A DNA stretch of 64,000 bases, taken from contig OX940860.1 of NCBI GenBank assembly GCA_954871525.1, positions 19,004,001 through 19,068,000 of the forward strand, written 5' to 3'. The stretch comes from Parietaria judaica (taxonomy: Eukaryota; Streptophyta; Magnoliopsida; Rosales; Urticaceae). Shown piece after piece: positions 1-11,434 of this stretch (positions are counted from its first letter, which is position 1; the number at the start of each line of letters is the position of its first letter). Under the pieces are notes generated by a model. The model made no database searches, had not been told where the DNA came from, and saw nothing but the letters and a program-made list of their open reading frames with translations. The position numbers and the translations under genes were made by a program.

Positions 1-45
1 GATTTTGAGGTTTTAAGATCGCTTAATCTGTTTTCATTTTCACAG

Positions 46-1950
46 TGTCCGTACTTCACCAAGTTCAAATTAACCATCGAAACAATACACAAGGCAGATA
101 ACGGCCGATCAGAAAATGTAAGCTCTCTCCTAGCTCTGTACCTATTAAAAGTCAAGTATGTTTTTGATCAACCAGTTGTTATAACCTGTCGTCTTAGGAA
201 GGGTAATACGGTCATTTAGTCTTGCACGTTTAGTCATTAATGGGAATTTTGGCAATTGCGAGCCTATTGTCCTCAGGGTTTCGGACTGCCTTTAGGTGCC
301 TAGCTTACATTGGCTTCATGCTTTGTTTTTTCTACATCTTGCTTAGTATTGTTAAGAGCGTTCGATTTTGGCCTCCAAAGAAAGGTCGGGATTTGTTTAT
401 CGTTGATTCTCGCAATAAAGAGTAAGATTCATCACATCTGTCACCTACCGTTGGCCGTATTTTGTCTTGGAAATCATGTCTGAATATCAACTTTACATGT
501 TAGATTAACTATCTTATATGGATCATCAAACCAGGTTCATGGCCTAAGCAAAGAACAACTAGCGACCAGAGAAGTTGAATCGATCGATATTGCAGCCTCA
601 TCGAGTGATTACTGGAGCTATATCGTTGGAAGTTGTGGTATAGACCTGAAAACGTTCAAGTCAGCAAGAACCGATCGGGGCCCACTTTCAGATGGATGGC
701 AGGTTTGAATCAATTATGTGTATCTATATCTGTATTCATCAGGAATTCAATCAAGTTTGAACTGACATTCGAAATAATATTTGAGTGATTTTGTTTCATA
801 AATAAATTAAAAAAATAGTATTCATCAAGAATTCAATCAAGATGCTCTATGGGACTTGGATTTCTTTGCTCGAACTTTATGGACAGTTCTTGCTTCTTCT
901 TTTTTTCGTTCATTTCAGGAAGCTTGTGACCCAGTTATGACAGCTTACAAATTGGTCACAGTGGATGCACCATACTGGGGTTTCGGATATCGGCTTGAAC
1001 AAGCTTTACTATCGGTAATAACCTTTTTCTAAATCATTTTTTCCAAATGATCTTACATCAATCTTTTAGGAACACGAAAATTCTTAATGTTTTCTCTGTT
1101 TGTTTTTCTGGTAAAACTTCCCTACAAAATCCATTTACAAAGATTCTGTCAATGAATGTTTTATGAGAAACAATTCTGAAATATTCCTAGAAAAGTAAAA
1201 TACCTAAATACGCAATCAAATTTCTAACAGATTCAAAATTAAGAAAAGGAAATAATTGTGTACGATAAAAAAAAAAAATAGTAGTTTGCTGGGCCATTTT
1301 GAGAACAGTCAGCTATAGGTACGCCGGTCCGAACGATGTATCGTTTGTTACTTTAATCTCCGAGCATCAGATGAAAATGTCACGTTCAGATTCATTTGGT
1401 GCGAAGATCATTTTTCCTATCAAAGCGATCTTGATCGTAAAATATGTGTTCTGATTACAGGCTGAAAGGGCGCTTTTCCTAGAGAGCCACCGGAGATGTT
1501 TCACTTGGATCGACGAATGGTTCGGAATGACAATGAAACAGATCCGTGAACTTGAACACGACAGTGATCTCATATTAAATCAGGTAAGAAGTTTTTATTT
1601 TTTATTTTTTATATAGGAATAAAATAGGATCCGATCCGGAAATCATCAAGACGATGAACTTCCGGAGATTGAACAATAAAAAGAAATCAAACCCCACTTT
1701 ATAATTGAGAGCTATTAGCCGCTTGGATGATACAAAGTGATATTTGTCGCACCAAGTACTCAATATTATACCAACTGTGCCGGCATATTCCTAATCTATT
1801 TTCTTAGTGGCATGCTGATAAAGACATGAATCCTCACTAACTGTGTTCTATTCTCTCTGGTTGGAAATTACACAGAAACTGGGCAAAGCAAGCTTGGTGG
1901 CAAATGGCGAAGACCTGAGAGGAGAAGTAACACTGGCAAACACCGCCTAA
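46..1950 (+). CDS. Class I phosphatidylinositol transfer protein (IP_trans/START-like), 3' part of gene
   Basis: Five coding exons are visible: 46-117, 535-702, 919-1014, 1461-1583 and 1876-1950 (TAA). All junctions are GT-AG and all exons join in phase 0, giving the last 177 residues. The translation starts CPYFTKFKLTIETIHKAD and contains FKSARTDRGPLSDGW, TAYKLVTVDAPYWGFGYRLE and RRCFTWIDEWFGMTM, which line up with the C-terminal two thirds of animal PITP-alpha (KLVTV...WWG and the FCWLDKWVDLTMDDIR block). Class I PITPs are soluble proteins that exchange phosphatidylinositol and phosphatidylcholine between membranes; this is family knowledge. The N-terminal roughly 80 residues lie upstream of the window. 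Sec14-type PITPs are a different fold and do not match. The first visible intron carries a dispersed repeat (186-428). The tetraspanin gene downstream is convergent. Confidence 0.9.
186..428 (+). repeat. Degenerate dispersed repeat, copy 1, in PITP intron
   Basis: This intronic stretch shares ordered blocks with 21000-21245: a TTTCATGCTTTGT-like block, then TTGCTTAG, GAGCGTTCGA, a CTC/CTCCAAAG block, TCGGGAT/TCGGGGAT and a terminal AATAAAG. It holds a 61-codon open stretch (240-425) that I take as chance. The family is unidentified. Confidence 0.45.
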
Positions 1951-3734
1951 AAATATAAAAATAAAAAATCCGATGTTATCAGTAATGATTAGTAAATTAT
2001 TTGGGAGTTTCCGCACTCCTTATTCATTATTCTGTTTAATTCAAAATTTATTTCATTAAAAATAGCTTTTTCCTTCATAAAATATGATCAGCTAGGCAGA
2101 TTAGAAAATAAAAAAATGTTTGAATAAAAATGGTTACTATTCCCATTCCAATCACTGTTGAAAAAATTAAATCGATATACTTTTTTTAATGAAAATAAAT
2201 CCTGAAAAACGACCAAAAAAAAAGAAGTAGATAACACGTTATACTGAAAAACGACAGCGTGATAAGCTTAACAGAAAGAACAAATGACGCACGATATTGA
2301 AAGACAAAGGATAGTAGTAGAAAAGGCTGATGAAAACGACATGAAAGAAAGGTCTGTGTAAATACGACAGGAGGTTCAAGACACAAACATATACGACATT
2401 AGCATGGACGAAACGAAAGATTTGATTGGATTTAATTTGAATATTTAAAACCAGCTTCTTTTATCTCTGTTTAATATTTACATGTTTATTTTTGCTATTA
2501 GATAGTTTTTTAGTACTTGGGTTTAATTTTAAGAATATTTAAGTACAATATGACCCAAAAAATGTGTAGCATATTCCACTTCTTTGGTTTGTTCAATATT
2601 CTTAATACTATTAAAAATATAAATTTAATAGTTAAATGATTACGTAGGATTAACATTGGTGGGATGCAACCAAGGTTTGAATTTTCCACGATTATCCTCG
2701 ATAATCGTCGATCCATCTTGTCGGTAGTCATCGGCAAATATTCCATATCAATCGATTATCCGTAAAACGTGTAAAAAAAAATAGGTACTTTTCAAAAAAA
2801 AATTGCACTTTCAACAATTTTCGGCGAAAGTACCTTCAATGACATGATTATATAAACATTTATTTGACTATATGACATGATTTTATTTGAGTATTTATAT
2901 ATGCAAGAGTGAGACTATATTTTATTTTCATATGTAAACTTAGTAAATATATTATTAAAATTATTTTAGTGATTTTTCATCGATAATCCTCGATAAGTGT
3001 CGGTAACGATAAGCAACAGGTTTATTAATTTTCCATCCTCGAAAATCAATCGATAATCTTCGAAACCGGCAACCGATTTATCGGCATAAACGGCATTTTG
3101 AACCTCTTGCAACTATAGTACTATACTACGAAATACGAATAGTGTATGCCCAGACAAAATAAGATCTAAAATATGTTGTCAATTGTGCTTAATTCATATT
3201 TAATTTCGAGGGGAAAATAACTAATTACAAATCTTATACGGAATTTGCTAATCTACAACAGAGCTTGAATCAAGTTTATTTTGACAATTCAAATTATATA
3301 TTCTGACTTTGTACAGCATATGTAAATTTGGTAATCAAGGAATTTTTTTATTTTTTTATTTTTTTGGAATTCCTCTATTCTTTCCGAGTTTTGATTCCGT
3401 CACTGAATGATAGTTTTACATTAAACTCTATTGAGATATTTTCTAAACAATTAAATATTTTTTCCACTCTCTCCAAATGTGAGTAATTGATGAAAATTAA
3501 CGGCCAAATACAGACATTATCAGTTAGAAAAAGCTGTGATTAAGCAATATACAAAAATTGTACAAAGGAAAATATCCATTACAACAAATACATCCTATTC
3601 TCTACTGTCGTAATTCATTAGAAGTAACATTTCTTGGACTTTCCAAACCAAGACATTATCTTACAAAAAAGAAGACCATTACATTAATAAAACAAAATAC
3701 CAAAATAAGTAAATCATTCCTTGTTTGAAAAAGG
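1951..3734. other. Intergenic region between convergent PITP and tetraspanin genes
   Basis: AT-rich spacer holding the 3' flanks of both genes. Apart from the hAT-like element at 2671-3109 I see no gene. Open frames on the minus strand at 2186-2386 and 2510-2746 have no recognisable domain. Confidence 0.6.
2671..3109. mobile_element. Non-autonomous hAT-like element related to the CAAGGTTTAAAAT family
   Basis: The left end reads CAAGGTTTGAATTTTCC and the right end, reversed, CAAGAGGTTCAAAATGCC, an imperfect terminal inverted repeat. The interior is rich in CGATAATC / GATTATCG motifs at both ends. The flanks GATGCAAC and CTTGCAAC match at 6 of 8 positions and could be a decayed 8-bp duplication. 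The ends resemble the two complete elements at 11617-12670 and 61906-62956, but this copy is shorter. The exact ends are uncertain. Confidence 0.45.
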
Positions 3735-6562
3735 CTAGAAATGGATGGCGCTGGGCTGGGACTTGGTCATCCGGGCCTCGCCATAGGCCTCGTGGTTATC
3801 GATGCGGCGGTTGTTGCGGAAGGCGGCACAACCGATGATGTAGAAGATGACGAGGATTATTAGCACGACGATGTTAATCACCGACACCTTGCGCCAGCTG
3901 CGGCGCAGGCTGGCCAGCACGCCCGCCCGGCACGACCCGCACGCGTAGCAGAGCTGCCCCTGGTCGTTGCTCCATCGCCCGCAATCCGCGCTCGGCCCCA
4001 CCACCATCCCCTCCACCCCCGTCCACACCGTTTCGTTCACGTACGTGAACCCGCACTCCGTCAGCGGCTTGCAGCAACCCGACTGCACCCAAACACGATA
4101 GGGATATAAGTCTATCGATCTAATTTTACATATCTGCTATTTAGACTAAAATTTGGTTTTTTCAATATTTTTATATACGGTATCGGTACATGTCTAAGAG
4201 ATATTTATAACAAAAGTACATATAAATTGAGTGAAGTGTATGATGATGCAGTCCGTTTTTTTTTTTTTTTATCGAGACGTATATTCTTAATAATATTAAA
4301 AATATAAATTAATCCTAGGTTCCTAACTATAAATATAATTAACATTTTGTGACAACTTTAAGAGTGACAACACAAGAAGTGGGGTATATGTTTTATTATT
4401 TAAATACTTATGCCGGTAATGGTAATATCCTAAATTAGTAATATGTAATTAAAGTATTTGAAATTGAAAGCATCGATGTTGCATTGATGAGCATTCACTT
4501 GACTACACAGTTCATGTATATCTGCCATTCTCAAAAGCAGATCTATTATTGATGAACACACAAGATATTTGGTCATTATTTTGAGAGAAAAAGATGGGCA
4601 AACATTGCCTATAGCTTATTAAAGCATGGCCACACACCACCAAAAGATGTGACAACACCCTCAAACCAATAATTCCTCACTTTATTTCAAATTTTCCCCT
4701 AATTAATCATACCAAAAACAATCATTGGTTTACTAGCTGGTCAAGTAAAAAATAGACTTTCAATTCGCAAAAATATTTTGAAGAAAACAATTTATTTAGT
4801 TGGAGAAGATCTAGTATGCTATGCCCCAGTCTAGAACTCCGTATTCTTTTTTATGAAATATAGAACTGAATTTCGATTTAGTTATCTTAAAGGACGTTCC
4901 GAATTTTAAAATATAAATTTTATTTTTAAAAAACGTGACAAGGCAATCGAATTCTACAATTTCAATAGTCAAACTACTATTTTTGTGGTTTTCAATAATA
5001 GAAATGAGGAACGGGATTCAAAGGCGGAGTCGTGTTCAAATCCTTGCAAAATTCTTAATGTTAGGCTTAGTTAAGGATTATCAACTTATTAAACAAGTTT
5101 TTAGCCTAATTAGTCTAACTCAACTTCCCGGCGCTCGTACTCCTGCTCCCGATCCTCCTCAACTAAGATTCTTAATTCCGACACTGAAAACGGACTTATT
5201 ATTTACTTATAGGCTTATAGCCCGTATTACTCGCTCGCTCAACTCTCAACCAACCAAGGACAAGGACATGTGAGTGAAGCGTGGATTGGAACGTTATATT
5301 GAAAGCTTTGCACATGTGTCAGCATGTAGTGAATTCATGAAAGTTTCCCACTTTATATGCTACTATTTTTTTTTATTCCCTCAACTGAGATACCCAAGTT
5401 ATTTTTTATCCTAATAATTATTTTTCAGACCTCAAAATACAAGCAGACAAACACAAAGGGCTATTCCACCTAAAAGTAAAACCCAAATTCATGAAAGCAG
5501 GTGAGAAAAAGTAAGAAGAAAAAAGTTACTTAACTTTTCATAAAGCACCCTCAAATTGAATATTCTTCCTCTAAAATTTGGGGATTATTGTGGTGAAAAA
5601 TGTAATACGACAACTAGCCAGTCTAGAAAAGCAGAGAGATTCTCTAGACTTGCAAATCGAATTATAAAAAAAATAGACAACGACAGTTCTACTTCCCTTG
5701 CTAAAGATGAAGAACTAAGAGTGAAACCGCACGGATACCCACGATTTTAATCTTTTTTATCGGTTCAATTTTTTGGTTTTTGCTAGAAAATCAAGCCGGT
5801 CTAACTTTTAAATATATTTTATTTATTTATTTATTTAGTAAATATAGGTGAAATTATAGTTTTTACATTAATTTTTAAAATCAAATAATAAAAAATGGAA
5901 AAATAATTTAATTTAAAAAATAATTTGGAATCGAACCGGGAGCTACGTCTGAACCGGGTCAAAACCAAAGTTTGGATAGCAAGAATAACGCTCAGAGTGT
6001 TCTTATTTCTTTATACTAAAACTTTTAAATTTGTAATTTTGTACCATCCGAAAATTATATATGGGGATTCAATCTCTCTCTCTATATATATTATATTATC
6101 TTATATTATATTATATGCTAGACCGCCAAAAATGTGGTCCAAGCAAGCCTTACATCAATTTCCACAATTATTAAATTATTACTGAAAACAGATCTCTCCC
6201 GAAATGTATATTCAAAGCTACACCAATCATTTAATTAATGAATTAATCTCTTCGCTAAAAATATCTCATTTAAATAAGAAAAATAAATATCATAACTATT
6301 TGCGGTAGAAACACTTAATCTTACACTAAGTGTATCAACATATTCTCGATTTTTATTTAAACGGCAATAATACTCAAAGGTCACAAATTAATGATGATAT
6401 TCATTTCCATCAACGTCGAGTTAATGTTTGTTAAACTAGAGACATCTCTACGTATCCATTCTATCAAAAGTAACGTTTGTTTTCGTGTAACACATTAAAT
6501 GGAATTTGAATATTGCCGATAAAAATAGTTTTTAAGAAATACGTCGACAAGTTAAATACAAA

Positions 6563-6609
<47 letters not shown>

Positions 6610-8130
6610 GGAAAATATCACTAAATAGTAGACACGATCAGCAACAAGGCGAAATGAGAAGAGATGGTAGGTACAATGCGTAAGTTTCTGCGCAAATAGC
6701 GCGATAAGAAGAGTCTATTATAAGCTTTCATGAGTCATTTTCATGTTCAGACAAATTGAAAGAGACTCGAAACAACTCGTATATAATTGTTATTGTCCTA
6801 TTATATATTGACTCGTTGACTATCCTTTACATGCATCGAAGAAGCCTAGATCTACTTCTTCAAAACCCTTTTTTCCCACTCTTTTAATCTCAAAAACCCA
6901 GTTTTCCAAGCAGAAGAAAAAACAAACCGAAATCAATGGAAAAAATATGTCGTTTTTAGTTTAACAAAACCAACGCAAAGAACACCATACATGTTTGTAT
7001 TAATTAATTCCAAAGAAATAAAAATGGGGTTTCAAAAAGAAAAAGAAAAAGAAAAAGAAAAAACAGTTACCAATATACATAATTATATTTTATATAGGGA
7101 TATCTGGGACACAAATTTCTAATTTTCTCCCAAAAATACTAATAAATTTTCATTTTTTTTTAAAGAAATTGTACGAAATACCCATTTTGTGTAAAAAAAA
7201 AACTACCAATAATGGATAGTTTTTTAAAAAGTTTGCACAAAATGGGTATTTCGTTAATTAACCCTTTTTTTAAAACAAACAAAATACTAATATTTGATTT
7301 TATATATACATATTACATAACATAACCACCAAAAACCTAAAAAAAATACTTGACTTATCATAATATCAAAGTAATAATGTTTTTTCAGGCTAAAAAAATT
7401 GAAACTCATTAAAAATTAGTACTGAGTTTACTACAGCCAATATCATTATACCAGACACTTACATATACTTATTTATATATATATATGACTAGATTATTAG
7501 ATCATCAACCCTCCAAAAACAAACACTAAAAATCCCAATTAATCGCATAAAGACACGATCAAAGCAAACATCTTATATATACACACATAATATATATATA
7601 TACACACATACACGAACCTGGATGGGGCTGAGCCTGCGATTGTAGAACATGTCGGCCGTCTCCGGCACCTGATTGACCGTCCTGCCCATCTTCCGGCACG
7701 CGCCGGAGTCCCTGACGCAGGCGGCGATCTTCGTCCAGTAGGCGTTGTCGGCCACGCGCTCCTCGAGCCAGCCGGAGTAGTCGTCGAGGTAGTAGTCCAG
7801 GTAGGCGCGGTTGAGCAGCGGCCTTCCGGCGCCCTTGTCGGTGACGGCGTAGGCGAAGATGATGAAGCAGAGCAGCGCGGCGACGACGAAGAACATGACG
7901 AAGAGGTAGAGCCACATGAGGAGCGTGTTGCGGTAGCAGGCGCCGGCGAGGCCCGCGAGGGAGACGACCATGATGGCGGCGCCGATGGTGATGAGCGGCC
8001 ACTGCAGGAAGCGCAGGCACTCCGTGCTGTTGGCGCGGCTGCTCAGCCAGATGCCGCCGCCCAGGATCGGGATCGACAGCAGGAACGTGAAGAAGTTCAC
8101 CGCTCCGATGATGTGGTTGCTCGCTCTCAT
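3735..8130 (-). CDS. Plant tetraspanin (TET7/TET8-like)
   Basis: Exon 1 is 8130-7618 (171 codons) and exon 2 is 4082-3735 (115 codons plus stop), giving 286 residues. The junction ...RRLSPIQ / SGCCKP... is phase 0 with GT at 7617-7616 and AG at 4084-4083, the position of the single intron in Arabidopsis TET genes. Four membrane segments are visible at about residues 7-29, 46-67, 73-96 and 238-261. The large extracellular loop has the GCCK motif (about 173-176), further Cys residues and an N-glycosylation site (NET, about 188). Plant tetraspanins scaffold membrane microdomains and mark exosomes; this is family knowledge. I chose the ATG at 8130 because the upstream in-frame residues from 8262 are not tetraspanin-like and lie in the TC-rich leader. 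Exon 1 is much more GC-rich than the surroundings. Confidence 0.92.
6569..6606. repeat. (TA)n microsatellite
   Basis: About 19 uninterrupted TA units inside the tetraspanin intron. Confidence 0.95.
7173..7254. repeat. Short foldback repeat in tetraspanin intron
   Basis: A perfect 19-bp inverted repeat, ACGAAATACCCATTTTGTG at 7173-7191 and its complement at 7236-7254, with a loop that pairs further (ACTACC against GGATAGT). It is probably a remnant of a small inverted-repeat element; the outer boundary is not clear. Confidence 0.7.
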
Positions 8131-8201
8131 CTTCGGACTTGGATTCTCTCTCTCTCTCTTGATTTGTTTGTTTGTTCTGGGTTTGTGAAGTGGAGTGAAG
8201 C

Positions 8202-8208
8202 TATATAC
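8202..8208 (-). promoter_or_regulatory. Candidate TATA box of the tetraspanin gene
   Basis: The minus strand reads TGTATATAGC about 70 bp upstream of the ATG at 8130, followed by a GA/TC-rich leader (8140-8160). This fits a short 5'UTR starting near 8170-8180. No transcript evidence is available. Confidence 0.45.
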
Positions 8209-8263
8209 ATGGAAGGAAGGGAGGCAGGGTCGTTCGAGGGAGGTGGGTCCGGGTGACGCCACG

Positions 8264-8352
8264 GAATTGGATCCGGAATTTCTAATTCCGGTTAAAACCG
8301 GAACCAGAACATTCTAGTTCCGGTTTTTCTGGTTTTGCCGGATCCGGTTTCT
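8264..8352. repeat. CCGGAACC-rich fragment, probable hAT-element interior
   Basis: Repeated short words GGATCCGG, TTCCGGTT and AACCGGAACC resemble the interior of the complete hAT element at 14352-14867. A similar fragment lies at 9069-9215. No terminal repeats or target duplication were found, so these may be the two halves of one damaged element or independent relics. Confidence 0.4.
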
Positions 8353-8436
8353 GCCATTAAAAAAAAATCAATTGCAAAACTTTATTGGATAAGCTACACG
8401 TTTTACGTTTATTTCTTTATTTTACTTCTATTAGTT

Positions 8437-8440
<4 letters not shown>

Positions 8441-8473
<33 letters not shown>
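8441..8473. repeat. (TA)n microsatellite
   Basis: About 16 TA units upstream of the tetraspanin gene. Confidence 0.95.
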
Positions 8474-8476
<3 letters not shown>

Positions 8477-9068
8477 CAATCAGCCTTAAATTAGTTTTCC
8501 TTGTTTATGAATAATCAATACCAAGTCTTAAGGGATTTAATTTGGAAATAGCTGTGTAATAGTTATCAAATAGCTAGCTATATAATCTTATATATTCATT
8601 ACACATAATAATGAAAAATTGATCTGATAACATTTGATTCACATGATACGTTTCTCTCTTTTGCATGTGTACGTGACTACGTAAGTGTGGGTTTGTATTT
8701 TGTTATCATCTCTTCCTCCTCACTGCAAATCTGTGTGTGCACAACGTTTATTTTCTTTCCTTAGTTTTGCAACAACATACTTTTGCAGCTTGCAGGTGGA
8801 CATTGGAGGCTTGGAGTTGGAGCTTGATGAAATTGCATGGTTCATGCAACACTAAAAAAAATGAACACTATAAATACACATTCTACCTCTCAAACCATCA
8901 CAAATTCTACATTTAAATTAATAAACGAGGTATTTTTCAATTACCGTCTCAATTTTTTACGGAATTTTTTTTTCTCGGCATTTCCGTAACCGACACAAAA
9001 CGTTAACGTTTTTTTTTCGTGTCAAAATTCAAATCTTTACAGTTTTTTTTAATAAAAAAAATCCAGTT

Positions 9069-9215
9069 AAAAAACCGGAACCGGATTCTGGTTTCCGAAA
9101 AAAAAAAAAAACCGGAACTAGAAATCCGGATCCGGTTTAAACCGGAACCAGTAATTACTGGTTCCGGATTTTTCCGGAAAATCGAAAAACAGAACCGGAT
9201 CTGGATTCTGTTCAG
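9069..9215. repeat. CCGGAACC-rich fragment, second copy
   Basis: Dense AACCGG / CCGGAACC / GGATCCGG words, as at 8264-8352. A 96-codon open frame across it (9019-9309) translates to simple repeats of Glu/Asn/Arg/Ile and is not a gene. Confidence 0.4.
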
Positions 9216-9308
9216 GATTTACAGGACTAGCCTCAAGTCTTTACATTTACAGGTACTAATTTTTTTACAGGTTAATTTTTATTTAGTTAAGTACACATCA
9301 TATTTGTA

Positions 9309-9470
9309 AACCGCGGCACGGTGGCTCACATTCTTGCTAATTGTAACTCAAATCTATTATGCTCAGTCTTGGTATGATGTACTTCCTATATGTATCGCTG
9401 AACATCTTTTGGCCGATTTGGCCTCTATCCAGTCTGGCTACGAATAAACCATTTGGTTCTCCTAAAAAAA
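9309..9470 (+). pseudogene. 3' end of a LINE (non-LTR retrotransposon), RNase H remnant and poly-A
   Basis: One frame reads NRGTVAHILANC and, after a frameshift, another reads WYDVLPICIAEHLLADLAS and a few more residues to TAA at 9445. The N-x-x-A-x-x-LA segment followed by a W-x-x-x-P-x-x-I segment near the stop is the usual end of plant L1-type LINE RNase H domains. The stop is followed within 20 bp by a run of A (9464-9470). Only the 3' tail is present, so the copy is 5'-truncated. Confidence 0.6.
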
Positions 9471-10460
9471 ACTACACAATATATTTAAAAATTAATTTTC
9501 AAATATTTTATAAGTTTTAAAAATTTACTTAGCCTAAAACCCCGACAAAACACGACCAAATTACAGCCGACCTTGGGCATGACCATCGGAAAAATCCGGG
9601 TGACTCTTGAGTAACCGTTGATCACTGATGGTAATTCAAACCTTAGTTAAGTGATAGGTTTGCCGGCAGTGTTTGAACTTTGAACCTTATATAATTATTA
9701 TTATTATTTATTAATAATATCTTAATATTGATAGAGTTGAGATAGAATTATAGAAAACTGATTAACATATGTAATCATTTAGTTTTAACTTAAAATAGCT
9801 CAACTCGAGTCAACACGACATCGACTCTGATTATGAGTTTATATGAGCTCTCTCTCTCTCCTGTATACGCAAGCAAAGAAAGCATTCTTAGAACTTAGAA
9901 GTGGTATCAAATCAATAACTAATTTTCGTATATTAGAAATGAACTGCCCATAAATCGTTTACTAATTAATAATCAAATATAATAATTTGGCTTTCTTCGA
10001 TAAACGAATAAACATAAAAAAAAAAAAAAGGTTACCATATAGATATAGTATATATACAAGTACAAACTTAATGTACCAAAAAGGTTAGGACAAAGCTCAA
10101 AAGTGTACATCTAATTATAAAAATTGAAAACGGGTCCTCGTTATTTTAATAATCTCACGCAAAGCAAGAACCTTTATTCAATAAAGTTTATTTTGTGTCT
10201 CCTAAATAGAAATATATACACGTTCATATCTTCTTATATTACTCCAATTACCATAACACCCCTCGCCATTACACGACACATATCTCCTAAAGGCAACGAA
10301 TAAAACCGAAACACATTTTTGGAGCCATTATTTAACCAATAATGCTAACTGGTAATTAAAAATTCCATATTTATCATTAATAAGATTACAGATACGTTTT
10401 GTCAATCCACAATTAGTAGTTAGTAAGTAATATAGTAATAGTATTACTTAGAGGTGGGGC

Positions 10461-10515
10461 TCGCGATGCGCAGAGCCCAGTCGCGATTTGTCGCGACATG
10501 TGGCAAAAGTCGCGA
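10461..10515. promoter_or_regulatory. Cluster of four TCGCGA palindromes
   Basis: TCGCGA occurs at 10461, 10481, 10491 and 10510 within 55 bp of an otherwise AT-rich region. The word contains the CGCG core recognised by CAMTA factors in plants. No nearby gene start is evident: the tetraspanin ATG is 2.3 kb away and the ICR leader 6 kb away. The region may equally be a transposon relic. Confidence 0.35.
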
Positions 10516-11434
10516 CCCTCGGATGGGGATCCGCGTAAAGCCCATCAACGGCTCAGATTTGTGATCCGCGTGATTTTGTCTTCGAGAGTTGCTCGTCCTA
10601 CATTAACAACACAAAATTAATAAGCAAGCATCACCGGACCGTCTTTAACTTTGTCAATCAACATTCCAAACTATCTAACTTTAATTTTGTTGGCAGTTGA
10701 TCCTACCAAGTACATTTTTTTTCTTTTTAAATAGCCGTAGAACACTCACATGGTGTCCTCGTCTTCACATATGTGGAGGAAAACCGTAGTTAGATAATTA
10801 TATTTAAGACTTACAAAAATCAAACATTAAAAGCATCCCCAATAACATTACCAAATACCAACTTATTACTTAGATCATACTATCTAACTATTGGATATTT
10901 TCAATAATTTTTAATTAAATTCTTAAGGATTATAATTTTAAGACGATCATCCAAAACTAAGTCATGTATATCTAAATAAAAATGAGAATAAAAAAAGAAA
11001 GCAAAATACACTATACAAAATTTGGGATAATAAAAATATGAATTGCCTTGTAAATTTCGCAGGGTCAATGAAATCAAAATCAAAATCAAAATATAATAAT
11101 TACACGTTACTTATTGTCAATAAAAGCACGAACTTGAATCCAAAGATAATAATTTATATCTTTTGAATTATTTTAAATAAAAAAATAAAAGCAACTACAC
11201 GTTACTGATGGGTCATGGATCTACTTGTGACTTGTTATTTAAGCAAAGCATATTAAAATCTTTTTTCTTAACTAAACTTTTATATATATATATATATATA
11301 TATTTGCTGTTTTGCATACTTAAATTATTATTTTATCGCGCTTCTATACAAAACCCTAACAAGTAACAACAAGGTTACTTTACTCCATTGTCAGTTATTG
11401 CTAAAAAGTTTTCTCTCTAATACCGGTCACACAA

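Larger units (their letters stand above)
4083..7617 (-). other. 3.5 kb intron of the tetraspanin gene
   Basis: AT-rich intron with no supported gene. It contains a (TA)n run at 6569-6606, a short foldback at 7173-7254, a (GAAAAA)n stretch near 7040, and GC-richer relics of unknown origin near 5020-5270 and 5925-5970. The 112-codon open frame at 4935-5273 has no recognisable domain. Confidence 0.7.
8131..11434. other. Intergenic region upstream of the tetraspanin gene
   Basis: No gene seen. The stretch contains CCGGAACC-rich fragments (8264-8352 and 9069-9215), a (TA)n run, a LINE 3' fragment (9309-9470), a TCGCGA cluster (10461-10515) and another (TA)n run near 11281. The rest is AT-rich sequence without recognised content. 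Confidence 0.6.

Noticed and set aside
46..1950. Sec14-type lipid transfer protein
   Set aside because: The conserved blocks match class I PITP (IP_trans) and not the CRAL-TRIO domain.
3874..4092. Gly/Arg-rich 72-codon minus-strand frame
   Set aside because: Alternative frame of tetraspanin exon 2; the other frame has the GCCK motif and a membrane segment.
7559..8020. His/Arg-rich 153-codon minus-strand frame
   Set aside because: Alternative frame of tetraspanin exon 1; no domain.
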